Origin: Bos javanicus | Lineage: Eukaryota; Chordata; Mammalia; Artiodactyla; Bovidae | DNA length: 64,000 nucleotides | Reading direction: 5' to 3' | Assembly (NCBI RefSeq): GCF_032452875.1 | Contig: NC_083885.1 | Span: 60,892,425-60,956,424 of the forward strand | Shown: positions 22,716 to 34,600 of the stretch, piece by piece | Position numbering within the stretch: position 1 is the first letter of the stretch | How the letters are laid out: each line of letters begins with the position of its first letter | Made by a program: the position numbers and the translations under genes | Notes under the pieces: model-generated | The model's database searches: none | Told to the model about the DNA's origin: nothing | What the model saw: only the letters and a program-made list of their open reading frames with translations

Positions 22716-23516
22716 GGAAAAAAAGCACCAAAAACAAGAAGGGTGCACCCAGATGTATTTCAGAGATTCCGGGAGACTAGGCTCTACTAATTGGGGGTAC
22801 CCCGCCACCCCGTCCCCGCACCTCCCAGGTCAGGGACCTCTCCCTTTCAAAACAGAATCTCCGCCTCCCCCCCCCCCACCCCCCCGCCCCGAGACCCTTC
22901 CATCTTGTCACTCAGGTGGCCTGGACTTTAGAAGGACGGCACCTCTAGCTCATCTGTCGCCATCTCATGACGAGACCTGTGTTAATTCCTGTCATTTTCT
23001 TTTCATTACAGGGTTCGCTCCCACGTCTCTTGGAGGCCGCTGTGCCCCCGCAAGTACTGCACGGTGGGAACGTGAGGGCGGAGGGACCAGCGGAGACACC
23101 GGAGCTACAGGTGATACCGTCACACACCCCCTCCCCGTGCTCACACACCCGGGGGCCAGCCTGCACCTGTCACAGCTGAACAAACACACACCGCGGCTGC
23201 GACACACCGCCTGACGCCCCCGCCAGAGACACGGCGCCCGGCTCCGCCAATCCCACAGACACGTCAAGGCGGCTCTCACGGCCCCGCCGTCCCCGCCAGA
23301 GCCCACGCGCGTGGAACTCACGCGGAGCGGAGGCGTCCGAGCCCGAGGCTCACACGCACCGGGGATGGGTGGGGGGGCACAGCCGCGGGGATGGGGCCGG
23401 GTCGCCTCCCCCGTTCACACACTCACGCGCAAGTGCGTCACAACCGCAGGGACCCGGCCCGTGTCCCTCACCTACGCCCACGCGCACCTTAGTCTGTAGA
23501 CAAGGCCGAGCCCCAT

Positions 23517-23545
<29 letters not shown>
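23517..23545. repeat. (CA)n microsatellite in the CpG island
   Basis: About 14 CA units on the plus strand inside the promoter region. Confidence 0.95.
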
Positions 23546-23548
<3 letters not shown>

Positions 23549-23802
23549 CGCACTCCCTCCGCAGCGGCTCCCGAAGCCACAGGCCGACGCTCCGTTTCGC
23601 GGCTCTTGGCCTTTTCCCTCACCGCCACCGCCCATTGCCTTCCACTTCAGGTTTCCTCCCGGGATGCTAATTACTCACCGCTCTGGGCCCAACAACTAAC
23701 AGGCAGGGAGGGAGCGCAGGCGTGCAGGTTAACTCCGGACAGCGTCGCCAGGAAACCAGAGCTTGAAAAAAAAAAAAAAAACGACGCGCAGAAAGCGCGT
23801 CT

Positions 23803-23981
23803 CCCAGCATGCAACTCCCGGCGAGGCTAAGGGGCTCGTGCCCTGAGCCCTCTGGGAAACGTAGTCCAAAAAACGGGGAATTTGCGGAGCTGAAACCTCA
23901 TGGCCTCTTTTCCCCAGCATGCAACTCCGCAACGGCCCCACTAGAGCTGTGCCTCAGAGCCTTCTGGGAAGTGTAGTTCTC
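23803..23981 (-). promoter_or_regulatory. Duplicated ZNF143-type promoter motifs
   Basis: Two diverged tandem units about 110 bases apart. Each starts 'cccagcatgcaactcc' (23803-23818 and 23913-23928). Each ends in a minus-strand ACTAC..TTCCCAG motif: GGACTACGTTTCCCAGAG near 23851-23868 and GAACTACACTTCCCAGAAGG at 23961-23980. These match the known ZNF143/SBS consensus pattern (ACTACAATTCCCAGMATGC). Confidence 0.65.
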
Positions 23982-24159
23982 ATCTCAGGTAATACACACG
24001 GTTCCTCAGAAGGCATCCCTCCCTGCATATAAAAAGGAGCTGTGGCCCCCAGACTTGCGACCGAGTGTATTGCAGAGTCGCAGGGTTTGTAAATGTTGGG
24101 AGCCCTGCCAGCCGTTCAGATTTCTTTTCTTTTATTACTCATTTTAGTATTAGTATCAT

Positions 24160-24352
24160 TACTGCTGCTGCTGCTAAGTCGCTTCAGTCGGGTCCGACTC
24201 TCTGCGACCCCATAGACGGCAGCCCACCAGGCTTCCCTGTCCCTGGGATTCTCCAGGCAAGAACATTGAAGTGGGTTGCCATTTCCTTCTCCAATGCATG
24301 AAAGTGAAAAGTGAAAGTGAAGTCGCCCAGTCGTGTCCGACTCTAGCGACTA
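24160..24352 (-). mobile_element. Bov-tA SINE
   Basis: Antisense: CTG-rich start, 'aagtcgcttcagtcgggtcc', and a 'gtgaaaagtgaaagtgaagt' linker into a short second unit. Confidence 0.85.
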
Positions 24353-24364
24353 CTACTACTTAAA

Positions 24365-24770
24365 AAAAGAAAAAACCTTTTTATTGTATACTGGAGTATA
24401 AATGCAACCCACACCAGTATTGTTTGCCTGGAAAATTCTAAGGACAGAGGAGCCTGGCGAGCTGCAGTCTATGAGGATGCAAAGAGTCAGACAGGGCTGA
24501 GCACAAATTACACTTATAGCTGATTAATAATGTGGTGATAGTTTCGGGTAGACAGCAAAGGGACTCAGCCATGCATATATATGTATCCATTTTCCCCCAA
24601 ACTCCCCTCCCATCCAGGCTGTCACATGACTTTGAGCAGAGTTCCCTGTGTTATACAGTAGGACCTTGTTGATTATTCATCTTAAATATAGCAGAGCGGG
24701 CATGTCCATCCCAAACTTCCTATCACTTTCTTCCTCCTTCTAACAGGAATAAAAGCTTTATTAAGTTCTT
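24365..24770 (-). mobile_element. L1 3'-end fragment, interrupted by a SINE piece
   Basis: Antisense L1: 'tatagctgattaataatgt', 'agttccctgtgttatacagt', 'aggaccttgttgattattca'. Confidence 0.7.
24404..24505 (+). mobile_element. Bov-A SINE fragment
   Basis: Partial sense unit 'caccagtattgtttgcctgg' to 'gagtcagacagggctgagca' inside the L1 fragment. Confidence 0.7.
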
Positions 24771-24801
24771 ACATACACATGTAAGTTCTTACATGTACAT
24801 C

Positions 24802-25010
24802 TTGGACTTCCCAGATGGCACTAATAGTAAAGAAACCCCCCTGCAAATACAGGGTTTGATCCCTGGGTCAGGAAGATCATCTGGAGGAGGGCATGGCAAC
24901 CCACTCCAGTATTCTTGCCTGGAGAATCCTGTGGACAGAGGAGCCTGGCGGGCTACAGTCCATCAGGTCGCACAGAGACAGACGCAGCTGAAGCGACTTA
25001 GCATGCACAC
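24802..25010 (+). mobile_element. Bov-A2 SINE
   Basis: Sense copy 'cttggacttcccagatggca' to 'gcgacttagcatgcacac'. Confidence 0.87.
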
Positions 25011-25158
25011 ATGTACGTGAGAGCTTTCAGAAGAGAATGAAGATCTGAAGAATTGACCAGAGCAGTAAGCTTTTATACCTTTTAGACAAAGAAAGGATAA
25101 ATTTGTTAAGTATTGACAGTGCAATGGGCAAGTGAGAGTCCAATTAGGGCTTGGTAAT

Positions 25159-25470
25159 CAACCAGTCCATTCTGAAGGAGATCAGTCCTGGGATTTCTTT
25201 GGAAGGAATGATGCTAAAGCTGAAACTCCAGTACTTTGGCCACCTCATGCGAAGAGTTGACTCATTGGAAAAGACCCTGATGCTGGGAGGAATTGGGGGC
25301 AGGAGGAGAAGGGGACGACAGAGGATGAGATGGCTGGATGGCATCACTGACTCGATGGACGTGAGTCTGAGTGAACTCCGGGAGTTGGTGATGGACAGGG
25401 AGGCCTGGCGTGCTGCGATTCATGGGGTCGCAAAGAGTCGGACACGACTGAGCGACTGAACTGAACTGAA
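25159..25470 (+). mobile_element. BovB 3' end, heavily 5'-truncated
   Basis: Sense BovB tail from 'aaccagtccattctgaagga' to 'gactgaactgaactgaa'. Looks young because it is close to the other well-preserved copies. Confidence 0.9.
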
Positions 25471-25489
25471 TCCTTATTTTTTAGACTTC

Positions 25490-25564
25490 CCTGGTGGGTC
25501 AGTAGTAAAGAACCCACTGCCTGCCAATGCAGGAGACACAGGAGACTCAGGTTTGATCCCTGGA
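25490..25564 (+). mobile_element. Bov-A2 SINE fragment
   Basis: 5' part only: 'ttccctggtgggtcagtagt' to 'caggtttgatccctgga', stopping where inverted-duplication arm B begins. Confidence 0.65.
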
Positions 25565-25832
25565 AGCACCGAGAATGGTGGGGTTAAGCATGGCTGCTTT
25601 CATGGGCAGATAGAGGAAAGCCTCTTATCCCAGTCACTCTCTAGATGGTGGTAGCTACAAAGAGAAATAGGCAACAGAGACCTTGGGGTGAAGAGCCAAA
25701 GGAAAATGAAACGTCCCTGGGACCTAGACAACCCTTCATGGTAGCCCTTCATAATTACCCTTTGAATTCTTTCAAACACTTGGAAATTGTAATATTGCTA
25801 GAGCATCTGATATTTTCAGGTGTTTAGATCCC

Positions 25833-26984
25833 TCAGTTCAGTTCAGTTCAGTCGCTCAGTCATGTCCGACTCTTTGTGACCCCATGAATTGCAGCATGCC
25901 AGGCCTCCCTGTCCATCATCAACTCCCAGAGTTCACTCAAACTCACATCCATTGAGTCAGTGATGCCATCCAGCAATCTCATCCTCTGTCGTCCCCTTCG
26001 CTACCTGCCCCCAAACCCTCCCCGCATCAGAGTCTTTTCCAATGAGTCAACTCTTTGCATGAGGTGGCCAAAGTACTGGAGTTTCAGCTTTAGCATCATT
26101 CCTTCCAAAGAAATCCCAGGGCTGATCTCCTACAGAATGGACTGGTTGGATCTCCTTGCAGTCCAAGGGACTCTCAAGAGTCTTCTCCAACACCACAGTT
26201 CAAAAGCATCAATTCTTCGGCACTCAGCTATCTTCACAGTCCAACTCTCACATCCATACATGACTACTTGGCAAAGTAATGTCTCTGCTTTTGAATATGC
26301 TATCTAGGTTGGTCATAACTTTCCTTCCAAGGAGTAAGTGTGTTTTAATTTCATGGCTGCAATCATCTGCAGTGATTTTGGAGTCAGAAAAAATAAAATC
26401 TGACACTGTTTCTACTGTTTCCCCATCTATTTCCCATGAAGTGATGGGACAAGATGCCATGATCTTCGTTTTCTGAATGTTGAGCTTTAAGCCAACTTTT
26501 TCACTCTCCTCTTTCATCAAGAGGCTTTTTAGTTCCTCTTCAATTTCTGCCATAAGGGTGGTGTCATCTGCATATCTGAAGTTATTGATATTTCTCCCGG
26601 CAAACTTGATTCCAGTTTGTGCTTCTTCCAGCCCAGCATTTCTCATGATGTACTCTGCATATAAGTTAAATAAACAGGGTGACAATATACAGCCTTGACA
26701 TACTCCTTTTCCTATCTGGAACCAGTCTGTTGTTCCATGTCCAGTTCTGACTGTTGCTTCCTGACCTGCATATAGGTTTCTCAAGAGGCAGGTCAGGTGG
26801 TCTAGTATTCCCATCTCTTTCAGAATTTCCCACAGTTTGTTGTGATACACACAAAGGCTTTGACATAGTCAATAAAGCAGAAATAGATGTTTTTCTGGAA
26901 CTCTCTTGCTTTTTCCATGATCCAGCAGATGTTGGCAATTTGATCTCTGGATCCTCTGCCTTTTCTGAAATCAGCTTGAACATC
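25833..26984 (-). mobile_element. BovB LINE, 5'-truncated
   Basis: Antisense copy starting 'cagttcagttcagttcagtc' (3' tail) and covering the 3' end and most of the reverse transcriptase, including YADD. Frame broken. 'atccct' at both ends may be a short target-site duplication. Confidence 0.92.
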
Positions 26985-27047
26985 CCTGCTGCTGCTGCTG
27001 CTAAGTCGCTTCAGTCGTGTCCACTCTGTGCAACCCCATAGATGGTA
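26985..27047 (-). mobile_element. Bov-tA SINE fragment
   Basis: 'ctgctgctgctgctaagtcg' followed by a truncated antisense unit, between the BovB and the resumed duplication sequence. Confidence 0.7.
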
Positions 27048-27104
27048 GTGACCACTTAAATATATAAATATCAACTTGTTTTTGGAAAGAATTCACACCA
27101 GGTG

Positions 27105-27308
27105 GCGCTAGTGTTAAAGAACCACCTGCGAAAGCAGGAGCTGAAAGAGACACAGGTTTGATCCCTGGGTTGAGATGATCCCCTGGAGGAGGGCATGGCA
27201 ACCCACTCCAGAATTCTTGCCTGGAGAATCCCATGGACAGCGGAGCCTGGAAGGCTACAGTCCATAGCGTCGCAAAGAGTTAAACATGACTGAAGCGACT
27301 TAGCATGC
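27105..27308 (+). mobile_element. Bov-A2 SINE
   Basis: Sense copy inside arm B. It shares its insertion site with the antisense SINE at 6572-6803. Confidence 0.87.
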
Positions 27309-27455
27309 GCTCACAAACAGAGAAGGAAGTTAACATAACAAAATAGAAACTTTTGGACGAATTCAACGTCCTGTTATTTTTCTTTGCTGCTTCGAAATTT
27401 ATAGCAGGAATTGATATGCTTCATGAAATATTGAATACTTCCCTGTCTTTGTGTT

Positions 27456-27838
27456 CACCATAAAGAAGGCTGAGCACCGAAGAATTGATGCTTTCAAATT
27501 GTGATGCTGGAGAAGACTCTTGAGAGTCACTTGGACAGCAAGGAGATCAAGCCAGTTAGTCCTAAAGGAAATGAATTGTAAGGACTGATGCTGAAGCCGA
27601 AGCTCCAATACTTTGGCCACCTGATGCGAAGAGCCGACACACTGGAAAAGACCCTGATGCTGGGAAAGAGTGAAGGCAGGAGGAAAAGGGGAGACAGAGG
27701 ATGAGATTGGTTGGATGGCCTCACCGACTCAATGGACATGAGTTTGAGCCAACTCTGGAAGATGGTGAAGGACAGGGGAGCCTAGTGTGCTGCAGTCCAT
27801 AGGGTGGCAAAGAATCAGACATGACTGATCGACTAAAC
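27456..27838 (+). mobile_element. BovB 3'-end fragment
   Basis: Sense tail 'aagaaggctgagcaccgaag' to 'gactgatcgactaaac', shared with 6040-6436. Confidence 0.87.
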
Positions 27839-28178
27839 AAAATAAAACACTGTGTCAGCCAGGCCTGTGGGGTTCCAGGTGGGCTAAATCTGTCCATGAC
27901 AGGATCAGGTGCTCTTTCCTTATTGAGAAGCAGAAAATCATTGTGAAAGTGTTGAGAGCACAAGCACAAAGTCAGAAAGCTGGGTGGGGAGGGGGGAGGG
28001 TGGGGAAGTGAAGCTTTTTTGAGTAATAGAAAAATCAAGAAGCCAAAAAATTTCAAAAAGAAAAAACCTCAAGTGGATAAAATAAACTAAAAAAAAAAAA
28101 AGTAAAAAAAAAAAGCAAACAACCAAAACAAGAAGGCAGAATATAATAGGGATTAGGGTGGGGAAAAGTGAAGCAGAT
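27839..28178. other. A-rich intergenic stretch
   Basis: Contains GGGGA-rich and long A-rich runs (27980-28125); no gene seen. Confidence 0.4.
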
Positions 28179-28297
28179 GGGAATTCCCTGGCAGTCCAGT
28201 GGTTAGGACTCTTTTACAGCTGAGGTCTCAGGTTCAATCCCTGGTCAGGGAACAAAGATCCTGCAAGCCAAGGGACATAGCAAAAAAAAAAAAAAAG
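28179..28297 (+). mobile_element. tRNA-Glu-derived SINE
   Basis: Sense copy 'gggaattccctggcagtcca' with box-B-like 'ggttcaatccctgg' and an A15 tail. Confidence 0.87.
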
Positions 28298-28309
28298 GAA
28301 TTTTTAAAG

Positions 28310-28390
28310 TGATACAAGGAATCAATGGAGCTAGAAGTTGGTTCTTTGAAAATGGGAAAATCTTTAGCTAGATTGACCGGGGCAGGGGAA
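28310..28390 (+). mobile_element. L1 ORF2 fragment (tentative)
   Basis: 'ggagctagaagttggttctt' followed by 'ctttagctagattgac' resembles part of L1 ORF2. Confidence 0.5.
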
Positions 28391-28534
28391 GAAGAATTGA
28401 TTATGCAAGAAGTCAAAGTCAGAGATGCTTCTAGTCTCATCTAGGTGTGTGTGCGGCTAAGGTGAAGCATCACAAAAGCAAAGAAACACGAGTACACTGA
28501 CACTGCAAATGAACAAACCTGAGTTGCACCAGAC

Positions 28535-28745
28535 CAGAGTTTGCCAAAGTGTTTCTCTTGAGAGCCAAATAGTCAATATTTTAGGTTGTTCAGGCCACAT
28601 ATGCTCTGGACCACATATTCCTCTGTATCTTTATTAACAACTTTTTGAAAATAAAAACCACTCAGCCTCTAGCCCATACAAAATCAGGGCCACAGGCAAG
28701 ATTTGAGCTATGGACCAGAATTTACCTGACTGCTCCCCTGAACCA
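28535..28745. mobile_element. Ancient hAT-type DNA transposon remnant (tentative)
   Basis: 'gccaaatagtcaatatttta', 'ggttgttcaggccacatatg' and 'cagggccacaggcaagattt' resemble the mammal-wide 'ggccagatagtaaatatttt' family of non-autonomous elements. Confidence 0.45.
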
Positions 28746-28774
28746 ATAGGTAAGGATGGGGAAGAAAAATTCTA

Positions 28775-29065
28775 GATCAGCATTATCCAGTATGGTACAT
28801 GTCTTGAGCACTTGAAATGTGGCTAGGTGGGAAATAAGTGTAAAATGTACACTGAGATTTGAGGACTGTTCAGAAAGAAGATAAAATATCTCATTAGTGA
28901 TTTTTACATTATATGTTTAAATGATAAAATTTGTATACTCTGAGCTAAATACATTATTAAAATTAGTTGTGTGTTTCTTTTTCCTTTTTTAATGTGATAC
29001 TAAGAAAATTTTAATTATATACATGGATTTCATATTTGCTTAGACAGCACTATCCTCTTCTGCAA
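28775..29065. mobile_element. Ancient DNA transposon remnant (tentative)
   Basis: 'cattatccagtatggtacat' and 'gagcacttgaaatgtggcta' match a common mammalian non-autonomous DNA element; the opposite end 'agacagcactatcctctt' looks like a partner terminus. Confidence 0.45.
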
Positions 29066-29412
29066 TTTGTCAAAATTTTAAAATGTGCCTTTGACTCAAC
29101 AGTCCCACATAAGATATACACTATTTTATACATTAATTAAAAACTTGCCCATGACATATACATGGACACTTATCACCTTTCCCAAAGAACCTCCTCTTAT
29201 CCTCAGGAGCTCACATTGACCCAGGGATCCACAATCGTTGACTTTCTGTGGAGTTGGGGATTTTTTTTGTTTTGTTTTGTTTTGGAGAGTTTTGTTTTGG
29301 CTATGTTTTGATTTTGTGGAGTGAGGGTTGTTTTGTTTTCTTGTTGGGGAGGGATTTGTTTTTGGTTGTTTGCAGAGTGTGGGGAATATCACAGTATTTG
29401 TATGAAGCAGAA

Positions 29413-29607
29413 AGTGTGTATGTTAGTCACTCAGTCATGTCTGACTCTTAGTGACCCCATGGACTGCCGGGCCCCTCTGTCCTTGGGATTCTCCAGGCAA
29501 GAATACTGGAGGAGGTTGCCATTTCCTTCTCCAGGGATCTTCCCAGGGATCTAACCTAGGTCTCCCACATTCCCAGCAGATTCTTTACCATCTGAGCCAC
29601 TGGAGAA
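29413..29607 (-). mobile_element. Bov-A2 SINE
   Basis: Antisense copy 'gttagtcactcagtcatgtc' to 'catctgagccactggagaag'. A GTTTT-rich tract (29263-29360) lies just upstream. Confidence 0.87.
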
Positions 29608-29679
29608 GCAGAACTCATGCACAAATCCATTAGGTTCTGCTGGAGGCTGTCTTCTCCTAGACAGAATTCACCATTTTTG

Positions 29680-29868
29680 GGGGCTTCCCAGGTGGTGTTA
29701 GTAGTAAAGAATCCACCTGACAATGCAGAGGGGTTGATCCCTGAGTTTAGAAGATCCCCTGGAGGAGGAAATGGCAACCCACTCCAGAATTCTTGCCTGG
29801 AAAACCCCATGGATGGAGAAGCCCGGCAGGCTGCAGTCCACAGGGTTGGAAAGCGTCAGGCAGGACTC
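29680..29868 (+). mobile_element. Bov-A2 SINE
   Basis: Sense copy 'ggggcttcccaggtggtgtt' to 'aaagcgtcaggcaggactca'. Confidence 0.87.
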
Positions 29869-30087
29869 ACATTCTTTAAACTTTTATGTAATGAATGACC
29901 TGGCCAATTGTGAAATTTCAAATAAGGTGAAAACTTACAGTATTTAAGTTAACTGAAATACTCAGCTGAAATGAACTAAACTGGCCTACAGGCAGGATCT
30001 TTGTGGACGTGGAAAACACAGTACAGCTGTACTTCAGGGCTGCTGGCAAACAGATGAGGTGAGGGGAGAAGCTGGTTTGCAGACGCT

Positions 30088-30735
30088 ATGGAAAACAGTA
30101 TGGAGGGTCCTCAAAAAACCAAAGTAACTACCACAGAACAACAATTCCACTCCAGGTTATATATCCGAGGGAAAAAAATTAACTTGAAAAGATACATGCA
30201 GCCCAATATTATTAGCATTATTTACGATAGTCAAGATACAGAAGCAACTCAAGTGTCCACCAAAAGACAAATGGATAAAAAAAGATGTATATGTATGCAA
30301 TAGAATACTATGAAGGCATAAGAAAGAACAAAGTTCTCCATTTGCAACATAGATGTACCTGAAGGTTATTATACTTAGTAAAATAAAGTAAGACAAATAA
30401 CTTACATGTGAAATCTAAAAAATAAATGACTCTGTATTAACAAAAGAGAAGCAGAATCACTGATAGAATAAGCCAGTTAGTGGTTACCAGCCAGATGAGA
30501 GAAGGGTTAGGGACAAATGTGGTAGAGGATTAAGAGATACAGACTACTGTGTATAAAATAAGCTATGGGATATATGGTGCAGAACAGGAAAATAAAGCCA
30601 TTATATTAATATATAATTACTCTAAATGAAATACAATCTATAAAATTATGTCACTGTGTTGTACACCTGGAACTAATATAATATTGTAAATCAACTGTAC
30701 CTCAATCTAAAAAAAAAAATGAATGAATGAATGGG
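30088..30735 (+). mobile_element. L1 3' end
   Basis: 'actcaagtgtccaccaaaag', 'actatgaaggcataagaaag' and 'aactaatataatattgtaaa', with an A-rich tail and GAAT repeats at 30710-30735. Confidence 0.85.
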
Positions 30736-31019
30736 TAAAGACAGCCGATGGTGTATTAAAACATTCCAGTGGAAATATAGACATCAAAAATCCAACGTTT
30801 AAGAATCATTCTATGATGATATCATCTTCAAAATGAATGATGAATGTGCTAAAGTCATTCAATTTCCCTATTTTATCTGGGTTCCAGCTTTACTGAGATA
30901 TAATAGTAAATTTAAAGTTGTATATATTTAGGATTTTTTTAGAAAATTTTAAATAAACACACAAAATTGTGTTTCATTTCAACAGTAAGAAAAAGAAATC
31001 ACAACAGCATCAATTAAAA

Positions 31020-31137
31020 AAAAAGATTTGGATATACCACATGGCTTGAAGGACGGTAGTTCCCCCATCAAGGATCCAACCTGAACCCAGCAGTGAAAGT
31101 TCAGACTCCTAACCACTGGACCACCAAGGAAGTCCCT
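31020..31137 (-). mobile_element. tRNA-Glu-derived SINE
   Basis: Antisense diverged copy ending 'actggaccaccaaggaagtc'. Confidence 0.8.
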
Positions 31138-31376
31138 CAACATTTTTTAATATTTAGGAACAATTTCCACAGAGTTCTTGGGAAATAAAAACAAAGAGTT
31201 AATGAATGATATTAAAGAAGATTAATGAAATGAAGAGTCACATCACAGACAGCTAAATAAACACAGTGCAACCCTTGACACAGTATATAGTTACCCGTAT
31301 TTTCTTCCTGTGTAGCAATCTATGTGCTTTTGTTGGAAAAAGGCACACGATGATACTTCTCCCTGCAGGTTAGTAG

Positions 31377-31386
31377 TTTATTTATT
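31377..31386 (-). other. Candidate polyadenylation signals of the transporter gene
   Basis: Two overlapping AATAAA hexamers on the minus strand (plus-strand TTTATTTATT), about 270 bases past the stop codon at 31652. Confidence 0.4.
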
Positions 31387-31651
31387 TTTTTCTGGTTAGC
31401 TTGTTGTACTGTCTATGAAAATTCATCTTGCTGCACAGGTATGAGGTATGCACTTTTCTGTACATATCTATCATGCTTTGAAACATTTACTGAAAAACTA
31501 GACAACAGATAAGTCATTTCATCCACTAGCAATGAGTAAAGGGCCCTAAATTCACCCCCACCGTCACAGTCCATAGAGACTTAAAGTGCCCCTGGAACCA
31601 GCAGATTCTCCAGTGCCTGGAGGGATTCCACTCAGCATCTATGTCCTGTGG

Positions 31652-34600
31652 TTAAGATGACTCAGCACCTGGGATGTTCTTGTCAAGAGTCTGGAAAGCG
31701 GAGGCTGCTGGATGTTGCTCACTGTTCTCCAAGCTGTGTCGGATCCCGTATCCAAAGTATATGATAAACCCTAGGAGGAAAATGAGACGATGAAAAGGAA
31801 AAGTAGGAGCTGCACCCAGTTACACATGCCCAAAAGGCCTCCTGTTATGGCAGCCAAGACAGTTTAGGGGAGATGCTGTAGAAGAGTATTGGGTTCAATC
31901 CCTCAAGCAGTCTCTTTATCCTAGAAAACTTCTTACCAATCACATTCCAGACTCCAAATTGGGCCCAAGTCCTAGAGGTCATCTGTATCATCAGGTAAAT
32001 GTTCACAAAGATGCTCACCAGTGGGAGGACAGGCAGAGCAGGGACCTGTGGGCAGAGTCAGTTCATCCCTGAACACAGCCCAGACGTCTGAAAGGGAGAC
32101 CCGACCCCAGGTGGGCGAGAAGATCAGTCCTCAGGCTGTGTGTTCAGTGGCTGCTCAGACTGTATATGTAAAGCACATATACAATGTGGACCAGGGAGGT
32201 GGTCCAGGAAAGGGTTTTAACAATTCTTCTTCCCTGGTACAGCAAAGGATGATTAGACAGATTTTTTTTTTTTTTTAGTATTTCTTTATTTGACTGCACT
32301 ATCTCTTAGCTGCAGTGGGTGGGATCGTTCATCTTCGCTGCACTCACAGATCTCTAGCTGTACCCTGTGGGATTAGCTCCTTGACCAGGGAGGGAACCCG
32401 GGCCCCCTGCATTGGGAGCTCAGAGTTTAGCCTCTGGACCACCAGGGAAGTCCCAGTGAAGGATGTTTAGACCTAAAGCACACAGACTTCCTTCACTCAA
32501 GGTGGACACTCTGGGCGCGTAAGGTCACCTACCTTGAAGTGAAGAGGTCTGAGGCTCTGGGGCTGCCTCCAGATGATGACCGAGACCCCAGTGATGAGCA
32601 GCAGCAGCAGCACAGCCACTGTGGTGAGCACGGGGTCTCCAGAGAACACCTGGCTGGGCCACTGGGACAGAATCAGGCTCAGGATGGTCAGCAGGAGAAC
32701 TGCAAGGGTCAAGGTGGAGGAGAACAGAACAGGTTCGACTCCAGAAGCCAAAGATGTCAAGACCTTGGGTCACACTCCTCCCCAAAACTTCCCACATCAT
32801 GAAGGCTCATCGTATCTCCAGCATTCCTCAACTGATGAAATACACATTCCCACCTTATCTTGTCAATTTCAGAATACCACTGGCGAGAGATCCCGATGCT
32901 CACCAAGCAGTAAGGCACATCCATAGACAATCTGGCCAGAGGTCCGGGTGGGGATGGTGCTGGCAGGGTGACAGAGACTCTTGAGAATCTTTGAGTTTCC
33001 CACTTCAGATGCAGTGTTCAAAGGACTTGCTTCAACTACAGACTCCATCTCAGTTTCTTCCTCTGTTTTCTTCTTGCTTAAATTCTCATCCGGTTGATAT
33101 CTGAATTAGAAATATTAAAGCAATCTTAACAGCAGCCCCTACTCATCCAACTCACACAGCGTATTCCAAATCTCTGCTGCCTTAAACAGAGCAGACATTA
33201 AGAAGGCGGCATGAAGCAGAAGACAATTCCCTTCTCATCAATCCCGAGTATCCAAGACCCACCCAAGGTGTCGTGGGGTCTCACCTAAGGACAAGGACAG
33301 AAAACTCCACCAGGGAATAAGCCAGCAGGGTCCCGATGGACATGAGGTCCACCAGGTCACGGAGCTCGAAGAGTAATGCCATGACCCCTAGAAGGAGGGC
33401 GCAAACAAGGTGGGGAAGGGGAGTGAGAACCCAGGAGAAATATCCAAACTAAGAAAATTGATCAAAGAAGGCGTGGCCATTATTTCTTTACCTGCCAGAA
33501 TTCCAGAAGCCAAGGTGGCCATGACGGGGGTACGGGTGCGGGCGTGGATGCGGGCAAGTCCCCGAAAGAGGAGCCCGTCATCTGCCATTGAGTAGATCAC
33601 ACGGGGCATGGGGAACATGGCACCCAGGAGGCTGGGAGAGACAACGAGGACATGTGTGGGGACGTGGAGAAGCAGCAGAGACCAGGGCATCCACTCCCTC
33701 GTCTACACGGGGCAAGATTATCTTGCTCTCTTTTTCTCCCATTTCCAAGGGCTGGGATACCTGAGCATCTGACAGTCAATGGGCAGAAACCCGTGACACT
33801 GACCTGGATGTAAGAGCACAGAGGGTGCCAACAGCCACCACGTATCTGGCAGGGCCCCAGCCAATGTGGAGGAAAGCCTGCGGCAAGGGGCTTCCAGTAT
33901 GAATCTGGTAGTAGGGCACCATGAGGGTGAGTGCCGCTGAGACACCAAAATACGCCAAAAAGCAGATCAAGAGTGAGATCACGATGCCCAAGGGGATGGA
34001 CCGCTGGGGATTTCGGGCTTCTTCCCCTGCAGGATTGGAGGAAGTACTGGGTCAGGAAACATGCCAGGGTGAAAGCACAAAATCCCCTTTCCTGTTGAAC
34101 CTGCAAAAGAAACCCCTACACCCAAGGGCAGCCCAATCTGTGTCCACACCCTGGATGGGACCATGACCACATTACCTGTAGTAGCAATGACATCAAAACC
34201 GACAAATGCATAGAAACACGTAGCTGCTCCTTGGACAATCCCATCAAAGCCAAAAGGCACAAACCCTCCGGCACCCAGAGGGCCTGAGCTATGGTGAGAG
34301 AAGGAGCAAGATAGAATGTGGTTGAGGTGTGTTCAGCCATCACTTCTGGACTCTTCCCTTCACACCACTAGTCCTGGGCTCCAGGAGCCCCATCACCTGG
34401 ATTCATCAGCCCAGGTCTGTTTAGTCTCCACCACGTTCCCATCTCTGCACCCTCCTCCACGTGCATTACTAAGGCCCAGAGAACCCTCCTAACCTAGAAG
34501 AATCATTGGATCCAGATATGTTCGGTTTGTAGTCCTCTTCCGTGAGCTTCCAGTTGTGTGGGTCTCCCTTAATGATGCCAGAGATGATGACGAAACTGAG

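Larger units (their letters stand above)
22790..23990 (-). promoter_or_regulatory. CpG-island promoter region of the zinc-finger gene
   Basis: The only long CpG-rich stretch in the window. It lies 5' of the KRAB gene and is the likely place of its untranslated first exon. Strong minus-strand donors lie at about 23321 (CGC|GTGAGT) and 23678 (GCG|GTGAGT). The start site is unknown, and the region could fire in both directions. Confidence 0.7.
25565..27838 (+). repeat. Inverted duplication, arm B
   Basis: Counterpart of 6040-7120 in the opposite orientation. Shared landmarks in order: 'gatggtggggttaagcat', 'aagagccaaaggaaaatgaa', 'gtaatattgctagagcatct', then (after a BovB insertion) 'tttttggaaag..caccaggtggc'. 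A Bov-A2 follows, then 'gaattcaac', then a BovB tail. Arm B is longer because of the BovB at 25833-26984 and a Bov-tA scrap. Confidence 0.8.

Noticed and set aside
22753..23214. 153-codon plus-strand frame in the CpG island
   Set aside because: GC-rich sequence lacks stops by chance; proline runs come from C tracts and no domain is visible.
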